A stretch of DNA of 19,022 nucleotides from Candidatus Woesearchaeota archaeon (GCA_023701075.1 JAMPXQ010000007.1:1-19022), one strand, 5' to 3'. Shown: positions 6,748 through 14,400, counted from the stretch's first letter. Numbers and translations: made by a program. The notes: generated by a model not told the origin, from the letters alone.

Positions 6748-8439
6748 TCAGACGCAAAGTTTTCCTTTTCTCATTATCCAGTACGTTTTCTTTCCGACAC
6801 CATATATGTCAAGCTTCTGTCTGGGCGCATCGATGACGACGTCCATATGGTATTCAGTGGAGCTGTCTGCTTCAAAACCAGACCCGAAAGCGACATGGAT
6901 CATGTTTGCGATCTTCTCATTTATTATCAGGTAGTCGCAGAGTTTTGCTTTTGGGTTGGTGTTTATGGCAAATTCTCCTATGTTGTTGAAGTTCTTTTTT
7001 TTCATCTCTATTATTTTTTCACTTATAGATTTGTTTTTCTCCATCTCAATTATATTGTTCCAGGCATCTTTTTTCTTTCTTCGAAAAGCCAGCAGCACAT
7101 TTTTTGGTCCGGATAGTATCTTATAGCCATTCTCATCAGCAGTTGCCACTAGCGGTTCTTTGCCATCAAGCCTATAGCTCTTATCTATATTGATTACTAC
7201 ATCTCCTATGATCTTCCCTTTTAGGAAAAAAGGAGTGGTGAAAGCTTCTCCTCCGGGAATATTCCCCATCCTGCCCATCCGCTTCCCTCTCTCTTTCAGC
7301 ACTTGCGGGTGTATGAGCGTCCTGACATCAGAGTCGCTTCCAAGTATCAGTCTTCTTTTCCCTTCTTTCATTAGGCACACTTCAAAATCGCTGAATTTTG
7401 ATTTGACAAAAACCTCGTCGCACTTCTGCAGCACATTCTTTATTGCATCATTTCTTTTTCGCATCATAGTATAATCGATGAGACAGCTTTCTATGAGCCG
7501 CTCTATAGGTACAGTTGATGTGAAAGCGTACCTTCCTATAGGATCTCTATCCTCATTCTCGCTCTGCGGGCTCCAATGCAATTTATGGATAAGCCCGGAC
7601 GGGCCAGTCCATTTGTCTTTCATGTTCTTAGTAGGATATCCTATTTTCTCTCCGAACAGGTGTTTTCCATGATATCCCTTTGTTGAGATGAAGAAGCTTG
7701 CATTTGCAATCTTTAGCCTATCTAACCTAAGGCGCATAGAAAGCTTTTTGTATGCTTGGAACACAGGCAGGTCAATATCTTTTTCAAGCTCGCATCCGAT
7801 GAGTGTTGTTATGAGTTCAGATATCTGTTCAGGCATATCAAGAAGGCTCTCTCTTTCAGTATTGGCTTTCATTATTGTATGGCATACTTTGCTCGCAGAC
7901 AGGAACATGTTGTTGCATATGGCATAAGAATCAAGATAGTCTTCTATAGGATAATTTAGCCTCTTAGGGACCAATGCAAAGCCTATAGAGAACCTCTCAG
8001 ATTTTTTGAGTGCAAATACATTTTTGATTAAGGTATCTGTGGTCTCTCTTAATTTTTTAGGCATGACCGGCCTAAACCATTTCGGTTCCAGGAAAAACAT
8101 GTTGCTCCCGATGATCATGTCTGGTTTCTTTATGAACTGTTCAAGGAAAGGGGCGTAAGTCAAGAAATTTTTTAGTGCAGTTTCATTCTCGCCGATTTTT
8201 CTATTGATGATGTTTTCATGGGTTTCCCATAAGTCAGAGAGGACACGGAACGACGAAGAATTTAAGGAGACATGGATGTCTATGCCTAGATCAGAGCAAG
8301 CCTTTGAAAAAGGTGCGAGAGAGAAGAATCTGTCTTCGGAGTAGTCTCCAAACACAAGGATGTTTTTTGGTGCCTGTTCCTTTAAGAGCAGCCTATAATA
8401 CATCACTTCTTTCTCAAATTGTTTTATGTTATACCTCAT
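6748..8439 (-). CDS. M29-like metallo-aminopeptidase (AmpS/aminopeptidase T related)
   Basis: The last 180 residues of this 563-residue protein carry the layout of M29 aminopeptidases, which release N-terminal residues from peptides. These are GGEAFTTP (E398), NIGEFAINTNP (E489), NEKIANMIHVAFG (E508, H515) and EYHMDVV (H531, D533), the Glu/Glu/His/HxD metal-ligand pattern. Typical M29 enzymes are about 400-415 residues, so roughly 150 residues are additional, mostly N-terminal and in the middle (a GDYSEDRFF stretch near 31-39, and a segment with SGLIHKLHWSP near 281-291). The ATG overlaps the TGA of the upstream peptidase gene by four bases (ATGA), indicating a translationally coupled operon. 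A role in trimming peptides released by the PAN-proteasome is inferred from context. It could be a paralogous family with another substrate. Confidence 0.75.
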   Translation of the reverse strand: MRYNIKQFEKEVMYYRLLLKEQAPKNILVFGDYSEDRFFSLAPFSKACSDLGIDIHVSLNSSSFRVLSDLWETHENIINRKIGENETALKNFLTYAPFLEQFIKKPDMIIGSNMFFLEPKWFRPVMPKKLRETTDTLIKNVFALKKSERFSIGFALVPKRLNYPIEDYLDSYAICNNMFLSASKVCHTIMKANTERESLLDMPEQISELITTLIGCELEKDIDLPVFQAYKKLSMRLRLDRLKIANASFFISTKGYHGKHLFGEKIGYPTKNMKDKWTGPSGLIHKLHWSPQSENEDRDPIGRYAFTSTVPIERLIESCLIDYTMMRKRNDAIKNVLQKCDEVFVKSKFSDFEVCLMKEGKRRLILGSDSDVRTLIHPQVLKERGKRMGRMGNIPGGEAFTTPFFLKGKIIGDVVINIDKSYRLDGKEPLVATADENGYKILSGPKNVLLAFRRKKKDAWNNIIEMEKNKSISEKIIEMKKKNFNNIGEFAINTNPKAKLCDYLIINEKIANMIHVAFGSGFEADSSTEYHMDVVIDAPRQKLDIYGVGKKTYWIMRKGKLCV

Positions 8440-9458
8440 ATTACCACAAGCTCCTTTCCGGATTTTGTCAATATCTCTAGTCTGTTGTTTCTTCTTATCA
8501 CAGTGTCTTCAATCCTGATTCCATAGTCTTTTAGATATATGCCAGGTTCTATTGTGAAAGCGATGTTCTCTTTTATTGTTGCTTTTTCTTCTAGGTTGAG
8601 TGAAGGGTATTCATGTATGTCAAGGCCAAGCCCATGTCCTAGGGAATGGGTGAAGAACTTTGATTTCTCTCCTAGGAATTCATTGGCGAGAACATGCAGT
8701 TCAGAGAATTTATTCTTTTTTGTTGCAGCATCTTCGCATCCAAGTATTGTGTTTAGCACAAGTCCATAGTCATCAAGCTCTTTTTTGCTAGGTTTTCCTA
8801 TATAAAGCATCCTGGTCATATCAGAGCAGTATCCCTTATATTTCACTCCGAAATCAAGCATAAGAAAACCATTCTCAATCTTCTTATGGCCGTTATAATG
8901 CACCTCTCTGGTGCCTTTTGCGCTCGCAGCAATTGGCGGGAAAGCAAGCTCGCAGTTATTTATTTTCGCTTCTTTCTCTATGAAAAGCCGTATCTCATCT
9001 TCAGTCTTGAATATGAAATTTCTGCAGATTTTGGTGAATATGTCGTCAGTAACACGGCAAGCTTTTATGATATTTTTTATCTCATTCTCAGTCTTTATGG
9101 CCCTATCCTCCATAAGCTGTTTAGATATATCTGCATATCTTCCGCCAAGATACTGTTTGATTTTCTTATGGTGTGATATTGTGCATTTATTATATTCAAG
9201 GCCTATCTTTTTCTGCTTCCCGAATCGTTCAGCAATATTTTCAAGTAGTCTTTTCTTTTTCTCGCATACGATTGTCTTTATTTTTCCATTGTACTTTTCA
9301 TATGATGGCAGGAACAGTAGCATATCCTTTTTTGTGACTGCCAAAATTCCAACACCCTTATGCCCGGTAAGGTATACCATGCTGGTATTAGGCTCTTCAC
9401 CCAAAGAGAGGATCAGGCACAAATCGATATTTTTTATCTTCATGAATTCTTGTATCAT
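8436..9458 (-). CDS. M24 family metallopeptidase, Xaa-Pro aminopeptidase/dipeptidase type
   Basis: The 340-residue protein has a creatinase-type N-terminal domain (about 1-120) and a pita-bread catalytic domain. The five metal ligands are visible: D202 (LDFG), D213 (CSDMTR), H275 (HSLGHGLGLD), E304 (TIEPGIYL) and E317 (IRIEDTV). H187 (EVHYNG) is the usual substrate-side histidine. This pattern belongs to Xaa-Pro aminopeptidases and prolidases (PepP/PepQ), which cleave next to proline; the exact type is not decidable by eye. It heads the two-gene peptidase operon, and its start is supported by a TATA box at ideal spacing. Confidence 0.88.
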   Translation of the reverse strand: MIQEFMKIKNIDLCLILSLGEEPNTSMVYLTGHKGVGILAVTKKDMLLFLPSYEKYNGKIKTIVCEKKKRLLENIAERFGKQKKIGLEYNKCTISHHKKIKQYLGGRYADISKQLMEDRAIKTENEIKNIIKACRVTDDIFTKICRNFIFKTEDEIRLFIEKEAKINNCELAFPPIAASAKGTREVHYNGHKKIENGFLMLDFGVKYKGYCSDMTRMLYIGKPSKKELDDYGLVLNTILGCEDAATKKNKFSELHVLANEFLGEKSKFFTHSLGHGLGLDIHEYPSLNLEEKATIKENIAFTIEPGIYLKDYGIRIEDTVIRRNNRLEILTKSGKELVVI

Positions 9459-9480
9459 ACTAATGATTATGGCAAAGGCC

Positions 9481-9488
9481 TTAATAAA
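9481..9488 (-). promoter_or_regulatory. TATA box of the peptidase operon
   Basis: TTTATTAA on the minus strand is centred at 9484.5, 26.5 bases before ATG 9458. Confidence 0.6.
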
Positions 9489-9557
9489 TCTTTATGAGCC
9501 AAGCACATTATTAACAAGTTAGTTAATTAAAATTAATCATCCAATAGGGTTTGAAAG

Positions 9558-9565
9558 AAAAAAAA
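9558..9565 (-). terminator. T-run terminator after the SulP gene
   Basis: Eight T in a row on the minus strand, seven bases past the SulP stop codon. Confidence 0.55.
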
Positions 9566-9572
9566 TAAGTCT

Positions 9573-11195
9573 TTAGATTGGTTTTGTCTTGGTTATTTTT
9601 TCTAATGCAGCTTTTGTGCTATCAAAGAACATGTCTTTAGTCAGTATCTTAGCCATGGCTTCATTAGAGTGCATCCTCTTTTTGATGTCGCTGTTGACAC
9701 GGATTAGGTAGGTTAGCTTTCCTTCTTTCTTCCTTTCTTCAAAAAGCTCTTTTAATCTTATTATTGCGCTGGAGTCTATGAATGGCACATATCTCATCCT
9801 GAGCAGCAGGATAGGTTTTCCTACGTCAACATGTTCGACAATTTTCTTCTCGAATATGGTCATAGCACCGAAGAAAAAAGCCCCATATATCGTGTAGACA
9901 GATACGTTTTTCTTTAGGTATGGGTCAGATTCAATATGGTTCTTTATCCAGGAAGAATTCTTATCATGGTCAGACATTGTTTCGACTTCGGCAGTCGTTG
10001 TCAGCCTATAGAAGAGAAGGAAAGATACCATTATCATTCCAGCCTGCACAGCGAACACAAGGTCAGTGAATACAGTGAGCAGGAAAGTAGCAGAGAATAC
10101 GAGTGCCTCGCCTCTGCTTATTGAGAATATGGTTTTTATCTCATGTATGTTTATCATCCTGATAGATACCACCATGAGGACGCCCGCTAGGAAGGCTTTA
10201 GGGACCAAAGCGATTAGGGATCCGAAGAACAGCATATATGCAAGTAGGAAAATGCCGTGTATGACTCCGGCCATATTTGTTTTTGCACCTTCTCTGATAT
10301 TTACTGCGCTTCTGGCGATTGCAGCAGTTACAGGCATGCCTCCAAAGAAAGGCACTACCATGTTAGTTATTCCTTGCGCGACAAGTTCTTTGTTTGGATT
10401 ATGTTTTGTAGCAGTCATCCCATCACAGACAACAGCACATAGAAGTGCTTCAATCGAACCTAGGAGCGCGATTGTGAAAGCAGAAGGGAAAATATCTTTA
10501 ACCAGCCTAAAAGTTATCGGGAACAGGTGTATCTGGGGAAGCCCTCTAGGTATTTGTCCGATTATAGGTATATTAGGGTTGAAGAGGATTATTACTAGGA
10601 CAGAGATTATCAATGGGAATATGGACGCAGGTATGTTTCTGAAGAACGGGCTCTTTTTCAACAGGGATGGGAGATAGACAAGTAAGGCGATTGTCATGAG
10701 GGTGATTGCGACCGCGGCTAGTTGCACGCCGCCGGCCGAATCTATTATCCCTTTTAATGTGTCTCCGATGAATTCATGGGAAGGGACAGTTATGCCAAGT
10801 GAATTTGCTATCTGTCCGATGAATATTATTGCGCCGATTCCCGCAGTGAAACCAGAAATTACAGGTATTGGTATGTAAGACACGGCTTTGCCAAGTCCGA
10901 CCAACCCTAATATCAGCTGTATCAGGCCGGCTAGGAAACCGGCAAGCAAAAGCCCCGTGAGTCCGTATTTATTGACAACCACAAGTATCACGACAGCCAT
11001 GGCTCCGGTAGGTCCTGTTATGGAGAATTTAGAGCCGGCAATGGATGATGCTAAAATTCCGCCGATTATAGCAGTGTATAGCCCGAATATCGGTTCAAGT
11101 CCCGAAGCGATTGCAAAAGCGATTGCAAGCGGCAGCGCAACAATAGATGTGATGAACCCGGCCTTTATGTCTGGCATGATGTTTTTGAGATCCAT
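9573..11195 (-). CDS. SulP (SLC26-type) anion transporter with STAS domain
   Basis: This is a membrane transporter of the SulP family, whose members move sulfate, bicarbonate or dicarboxylates. The 540-residue protein begins MDLKNIMPDIKAGFITSIVA and continues with the SulP core ALPLAIAFAIASGLEP (E34), FGLYTAIIGG and the substrate-site GPTGAM (61-66). About a dozen hydrophobic segments follow. The C-terminal cytoplasmic STAS domain starts near residue 430, with the conserved PFIDSSAI loop. The substrate cannot be told from sequence. The frame stays open upstream to 11366, but those 57 codons lie across the 5S rRNA gene, and a TATA box sits 26.5 bases before 11195, so I place the start there. 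Confidence 0.9.
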   Translation of the reverse strand: MDLKNIMPDIKAGFITSIVALPLAIAFAIASGLEPIFGLYTAIIGGILASSIAGSKFSITGPTGAMAVVILVVVNKYGLTGLLLAGFLAGLIQLILGLVGLGKAVSYIPIPVISGFTAGIGAIIFIGQIANSLGITVPSHEFIGDTLKGIIDSAGGVQLAAVAITLMTIALLVYLPSLLKKSPFFRNIPASIFPLIISVLVIILFNPNIPIIGQIPRGLPQIHLFPITFRLVKDIFPSAFTIALLGSIEALLCAVVCDGMTATKHNPNKELVAQGITNMVVPFFGGMPVTAAIARSAVNIREGAKTNMAGVIHGIFLLAYMLFFGSLIALVPKAFLAGVLMVVSIRMINIHEIKTIFSISRGEALVFSATFLLTVFTDLVFAVQAGMIMVSFLLFYRLTTTAEVETMSDHDKNSSWIKNHIESDPYLKKNVSVYTIYGAFFFGAMTIFEKKIVEHVDVGKPILLLRMRYVPFIDSSAIIRLKELFEERKKEGKLTYLIRVNSDIKKRMHSNEAMAKILTKDMFFDSTKAALEKITKTKPI

Positions 11196-11217
11196 GATTT
11201 GAAAAGAAATCACCCTG

Positions 11218-11225
11218 TTTAAAAA
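11218..11225 (-). promoter_or_regulatory. TATA box of the SulP gene
   Basis: TTTTTAAA on the minus strand is centred at 11221.5, 26.5 bases before ATG 11195. It makes SulP transcription independent of the 5S gene just upstream. Confidence 0.6.
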
Positions 11226-11241
11226 GTTAATCAAAACATTG

Positions 11242-11248
11242 AAAAAAA
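11242..11248 (-). terminator. T-run terminator of the 5S rRNA
   Basis: Seven T on the minus strand directly follow the C-rich 3' end of the 5S gene. Confidence 0.6.
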
Positions 11249-11249
11249 G

Positions 11250-11364
11250 GGAGGACAGCGAACCTGATTTCCCGCATGAAAATGCAGTACTGACAGGAAC
11301 GTCGGCGGTTTTAACTTCTGTGTTCGAAATGGGAACAGGTGGAACCCCGCCACTATGGCCGTCC
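11250..11364 (-). rRNA. rrf: 5S ribosomal RNA
   Basis: On the minus strand the gene begins GGACGGCCATAGTGGCGGGG and contains the invariant CCATTTCGAACACAGAAG of loops B and C, followed by GTTAA. It ends in GCTGTCC. The ends pair perfectly as helix I (GGACGGC with GCTGTCC, one G-U). The length of about 115 bases fits archaeal 5S. A palindromic TATA box is centred 26.5 bases before the first base, and a T7 run follows the end, so this is a complete stand-alone transcription unit. No 16S, 23S or tRNA gene is adjacent. The exact 3' end is uncertain by a few bases. Confidence 0.95.
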
Positions 11365-11385
11365 AATAAGGTAGAAAAATACTGT

Positions 11386-11395
11386 CTTTATAAAG
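11386..11395 (-). promoter_or_regulatory. Palindromic TATA box of the 5S rRNA
   Basis: CTTTATAAAG is a perfect 10-base palindrome centred at 11390.5, 26.5 bases before the first base of 5S. Being symmetric it could also be read rightward, although the gene on that side has its own better-placed box. Confidence 0.65.
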
Positions 11396-11437
11396 ATTTC
11401 TCTTTTATGCAAATATTTTACTATTTTAAAGTGAATA

Positions 11438-11445
11438 TTTAAATA
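11438..11445 (+). promoter_or_regulatory. TATA box of the MBL-fold gene
   Basis: TTTAAATA is centred at 11441.5, 26.5 bases before ATG 11468. Confidence 0.6.
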
Positions 11446-11467
11446 TACTAAGGCTCAAACAAAGCAT

Positions 11468-12277
11468 ATGAAGTCATTAGACCTTTATTTTGTTGGTGTA
11501 GGTGCGGCCACAGATTCAGCAAGGGCGAATACATCAATTTTATTGGTCCCAAAAGAAGAAGGGGAAGTTGTTGGTACTGTATTGATAGATTGCGGACTTA
11601 ATGTGCCATATTCCTTAGACGGTCTGTTTGCCAAATTTCCTCAGCTTGATATTAGTATGGTGACAGATGTTTTGATAACTCATGGCGATGACGATCACAG
11701 GGGCGGCGTTGGCCTGTTTATGCTTAAGCATTTTGAGGATATGAAGAAGAAGGGCGCCATAGGTAGGGATGTAGGCTTTTATTCTTCATTGAGGATGGGA
11801 AGCAGCATTGATAGGAGGATTAGAGAAGGATATGCTGGGGTAGTAAAGGAGATGCCAGATATTTCTTTAAGTTGGGAAACGCAATATGTTCCAGATGGAG
11901 TAATGCTTCATGGGATGGCTATTGCGCCGGTCAAGATGAGGCATACTGTTGCGACAAGGGGCTATAGGATAGAATATGGGGATTTTACAGTTTTGGCAGG
12001 ATGGGACGGCAGTTTGGTGCATCCGACAAGCTTGATAGGGGTGGATCTATGGGTCCAAGACACATATTTTATGGCAGGGGAAGGGAATAAGGCCCATCCG
12101 TCTGCAGAAACAGTCATCAGGTCAGCGCAAAAATATGGAGTTCCAAATCTTGCGATGGTCCATATTTCGTCGGATGAGTATCAGGACAGAGATAGATTTA
12201 GCTCAGTCATATCACAGGCAAGCGCAGCAGGAATAGAGCTATGTATTCCAAAACAATATGATAGGTTCATTTTCTGA
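11468..12277 (+). CDS. Metallo-beta-lactamase-fold hydrolase with a variant HxDxDH motif
   Basis: The 269-residue protein has the MBL scaffold: LIDCG (D41), the metal motif TH72-G-D74-D-D76-H77, H159 (MRHTV), D180 (AGWDG) and H232 (MVHISSD). The second histidine of the usual HxHxDH is Asp74, a variant known in ComEC-type and some other MBL domains, so metal binding is probably kept but altered. The order of the late ligands resembles phosphodiesterase-type and RNase-Z-like MBL proteins, but it lacks the RNase Z LTHLSQRY signature. Substrate unknown. It is monocistronic and leaderless by TATA spacing. Its 3' end overlaps the convergent RHH-nucleotidyltransferase gene by 11 bases. Confidence 0.8.
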   Translation: MKSLDLYFVGVGAATDSARANTSILLVPKEEGEVVGTVLIDCGLNVPYSLDGLFAKFPQLDISMVTDVLITHGDDDHRGGVGLFMLKHFEDMKKKGAIGRDVGFYSSLRMGSSIDRRIREGYAGVVKEMPDISLSWETQYVPDGVMLHGMAIAPVKMRHTVATRGYRIEYGDFTVLAGWDGSLVHPTSLIGVDLWVQDTYFMAGEGNKAHPSAETVIRSAQKYGVPNLAMVHISSDEYQDRDRFSSVISQASAAGIELCIPKQYDRFIF

Positions 12278-13067
12278 TTTCAAGTGTATTTTTCTTTGTT
12301 CGTATCTTTACGACTCTTGTAGTGCTCAAATAACCGTTCAGTAACCCTTTTTTGGCAAGATCAGGAAAGACATCATCCTCTAGGCTTGATCCATGGTACT
12401 CAAGGAGTTCTGGCTGTGCGACAAACATTGAGGAAAAACCTAAGTAGACATCGCTGTCTTTAGGTTTCTGTATGAATTCCATTATCTTTGACCCTTCAAT
12501 CTTTACAACACCTTTCTTGCTGGGTTCCGGGGTCGTCGTAAGCAGCAGGGTCGCAATCCCTTTTCTTTTTATGTGTTCATTCCAGAACTCATCAAGGCTG
12601 AGCTCATTGAAGATTATGTCTCCATATATCACGAGGAAGCTTGATCTTATCTTTCCTCTGACATATTTTAGCGTGTCAGAAGTGCCTTCAGACTTCTTCT
12701 CTTCGATATAATCTATGTTCACTCCATATTTCTGGCCATTTTGTATTATCGAGAAGACATCATCCATGATCTTTTTCCTGGCGACAAGAAAGATCTTTGT
12801 GAAGCTTTCTTCTCTTAGTTTTTGGACCATGTTCTCGATCAACGTGATTCCGTTGAGCCTGGCAGTTATCCTATATTCCTTATCGGATATCCTGAGGTCT
12901 TCCTCATTCCCGCCGGAAAGTATCACTGCAGTCTTATTCTCTCCAAGGGCATTGTTCACTAAAAGTTCTATTGCCTGGCTCCTGTTCCTGATATAGATAT
13001 TATCTACCAGGTTATCGACTTCTTTTATCGTGTTTTCACCTAAAGTGATAGATATCTTCCGTTTCAT
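12267..13067 (-). CDS. Ribbon-helix-helix/sugar-phosphate nucleotidyltransferase fusion
   Basis: From the Met at 13065-13067 the product is 266 residues. Residues 1-41 are a ribbon-helix-helix DNA-binding domain (MKRKISITLGENTIKEVDNL, then IRNRSQAIELLVNNAL). The rest is an NTP_transferase fold: AVILSGG (47-53), LNGITLIENM, EGTSDTL (127-133), the metal Asp in VIYGD (D150), and GVVKIEG, which with EFIQKP matches the substrate strand. The G-rich loop after SGG reads NEEDLR where the family normally has xGTR, so nucleotide binding is altered or weak. It is divergent from the UDP-glucose dehydrogenase and shares its TATA box. It could be an enzyme with autoregulation, or a regulator that uses a transferase domain as sugar or nucleotide sensor. 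The longer frame from 13109 starts beyond the promoter and is rejected. Confidence 0.82.
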   Translation of the reverse strand: MKRKISITLGENTIKEVDNLVDNIYIRNRSQAIELLVNNALGENKTAVILSGGNEEDLRISDKEYRITARLNGITLIENMVQKLREESFTKIFLVARKKIMDDVFSIIQNGQKYGVNIDYIEEKKSEGTSDTLKYVRGKIRSSFLVIYGDIIFNELSLDEFWNEHIKRKGIATLLLTTTPEPSKKGVVKIEGSKIMEFIQKPKDSDVYLGFSSMFVAQPELLEYHGSSLEDDVFPDLAKKGLLNGYLSTTRVVKIRTKKNTLEIRK

Positions 13068-13068
13068 A

Positions 13069-13079
13069 CTACTAAGTAG
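13069..13079. promoter_or_regulatory. Candidate operator palindrome CTACT-A-AGTAG
   Basis: An 11-base palindrome with 5-base arms lies one base from the ATG of the RHH-nucleotidyltransferase, over its predicted transcription start. Ribbon-helix-helix proteins often bind short palindromes of this kind. An arm this short can arise by chance. Confidence 0.35.
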
Positions 13080-13092
13080 GATACAGGTAAGA

Positions 13093-13102
13093 TATTTAAA
13101 TT
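13093..13102. promoter_or_regulatory. Shared divergent TATA box
   Basis: The near-palindrome TATTTAAATT reads TTTAAATT rightward and AATTTAAATA leftward. Rightward it predicts initiation near 13125, a roughly 10-base leader for the dehydrogenase. Leftward it predicts initiation near 13070, almost on the RHH-nucleotidyltransferase ATG. No second box is evident in the 67 bases between the two start codons. Confidence 0.5.
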
Positions 13103-13125
13103 TTCTCATAAAACAAGAGAATCAA

Positions 13126-13131
13126 GGTGAT
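13126..13131 (+). promoter_or_regulatory. Shine-Dalgarno sequence of the UDP-glucose dehydrogenase
   Basis: GGTGAT, complementary to the usual 3' end of archaeal 16S rRNA, lies three bases before ATG 13135. It selects this start over the open frame extending upstream to 13030. It is the clearest ribosome binding site in a window otherwise dominated by leaderless starts. Confidence 0.65.
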
Positions 13132-13134
13132 AAG

Positions 13135-14397
13135 ATGAAACTTTCAGTAGTAGGATTAGGTTATGTTGGATTGATTCAGGCAGCAGGCATGGCAAAATTA
13201 GGCTATGAAGTAATAGGTACAGATATCGACAAGGAAAAGGTCGATAACATCAATAACAGAGTTCCTCCGATATATGAGAAAGGGTTAAAAGAGCTTTTGG
13301 ATGAGATAGTTCCAAGGAAGCTTACAGCGACACAGGATCTCAAGAAGGCGATAAAGGAATCAGAAGTCACATTCATCTGCGTAGGTACGCCTTCAAAAAG
13401 ACAGGGAGAGATGTCTTTGCATCAGTTAGAGAACGTGCTAAAGCAGATAAGCACAGTTCTGGATAAGTATCACGTATTTGTCATCAAGTCAACAGTAGTT
13501 CCAGGGACATGCGAGAATGTTGTGATAAAGACAATGGAAAATGCAGGGAAAAGATATAAGGTTGATTTTTCAGTAGTGATGAACCCGGAATTCCTGCGGG
13601 AAGGGGAGGCGATAGAGGATTTCTTCGCTCCGGATAGGGTGGTCTTGGGAAGTTCAGATGAAAAAGCGCTCTCGATTGTAAAGATGCTGTATTCAGAATT
13701 CAAGTGCCCATTTGTCGAATCAGGGTTCAAGGAAGCAGAGATGATAAAATACGCATCAAACGCATTCTTGGCAACAAAGATATCCTTCATAAATGAGATA
13801 GGGAACATCTCAAAGATCTACGGCATAGACGCAAATGTAGTTGCAAAAGGCATGGGTCTGGATAAGAGGATAAACCCGCATTTCTTGAGGTCAGGGATAG
13901 GATTTGGGGGAAGCTGTTTTCCAAAAGATGTATCTGCTCTAGTTTATAAGGCGACAGAGCTTGGTTATAATCCAAGGCTCATGCGTTCAGTCTTAGATGT
14001 CAATAGGGACCAGCCGCTGAAATTGATAGAATTATTGGATAGGTCAGCAGGGCCCATAAAAGGGAAGAAGATAGGCCTTCTTGGTCTGACATTTAAATCA
14101 GGCACAGATGATATAAGAGAAAGCCCAGCGTTATTGACAATAAAGGAGCTGTTGATGGAAGAGGCAAAGCTTTGCATCTATGATCCAAAGGCGATGGACA
14201 AGGTTCAGAAGATCTTCCCTCACCTGACATATGAGAAGACAGGCCAGGATGTCATCAAGAATAGTGAAGTGGTCTTGATATTGACGGAGTGGCCGCAGTT
14301 CAGGGAGCTTGACTTTGGTAATAAGCTGGTCATAGATGGGAAGAACCTTTTCTATGATGGCAAGAGGCCAAAGAATTATATGGGCATTTGCTGGTAA
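13135..14397 (+). CDS. UDP-glucose 6-dehydrogenase
   Basis: This NAD-dependent enzyme oxidises UDP-glucose to UDP-glucuronate for surface glycans; the haloarchaeal counterpart AglM supplies N-glycan hexuronic acid. From ATG 13135 it is 420 residues, of normal length. The Rossmann start is VVGLGYVGL. Further on are CVGTPS, STVVPGT, NPEFLREGEAIEDF with PDRVV, and the helix EMIKYASNAFLATKISFINE. The catalytic cysteine motif is GFGGSCFPKD, and the C-terminal UDP-binding domain contains GLTFKSGTDDIRESP. The NPEFLREG and GGSCFPKD versions point to UDP-glucose rather than UDP-N-acetyl-sugar substrates, although GDP-mannose dehydrogenases share part of this. A T7 run follows its stop. Confidence 0.9.
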   Translation: MKLSVVGLGYVGLIQAAGMAKLGYEVIGTDIDKEKVDNINNRVPPIYEKGLKELLDEIVPRKLTATQDLKKAIKESEVTFICVGTPSKRQGEMSLHQLENVLKQISTVLDKYHVFVIKSTVVPGTCENVVIKTMENAGKRYKVDFSVVMNPEFLREGEAIEDFFAPDRVVLGSSDEKALSIVKMLYSEFKCPFVESGFKEAEMIKYASNAFLATKISFINEIGNISKIYGIDANVVAKGMGLDKRINPHFLRSGIGFGGSCFPKDVSALVYKATELGYNPRLMRSVLDVNRDQPLKLIELLDRSAGPIKGKKIGLLGLTFKSGTDDIRESPALLTIKELLMEEAKLCIYDPKAMDKVQKIFPHLTYEKTGQDVIKNSEVVLILTEWPQFRELDFGNKLVIDGKNLFYDGKRPKNYMGICW

Positions 14398-14400
14398 TTA

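Noticed and set aside
11196..11366. 57-codon N-terminal extension of the SulP transporter
   Set aside because: It lies across the 5S rRNA gene and upstream of the SulP TATA box. The extension has no SulP similarity, and the family N-terminus starts at MDLKN.
13030..13134. 35-codon upstream extension of the UDP-glucose dehydrogenase
   Set aside because: It runs through the divergent gene and promoter. GGTGAT precedes ATG 13135, where the Rossmann strand begins.
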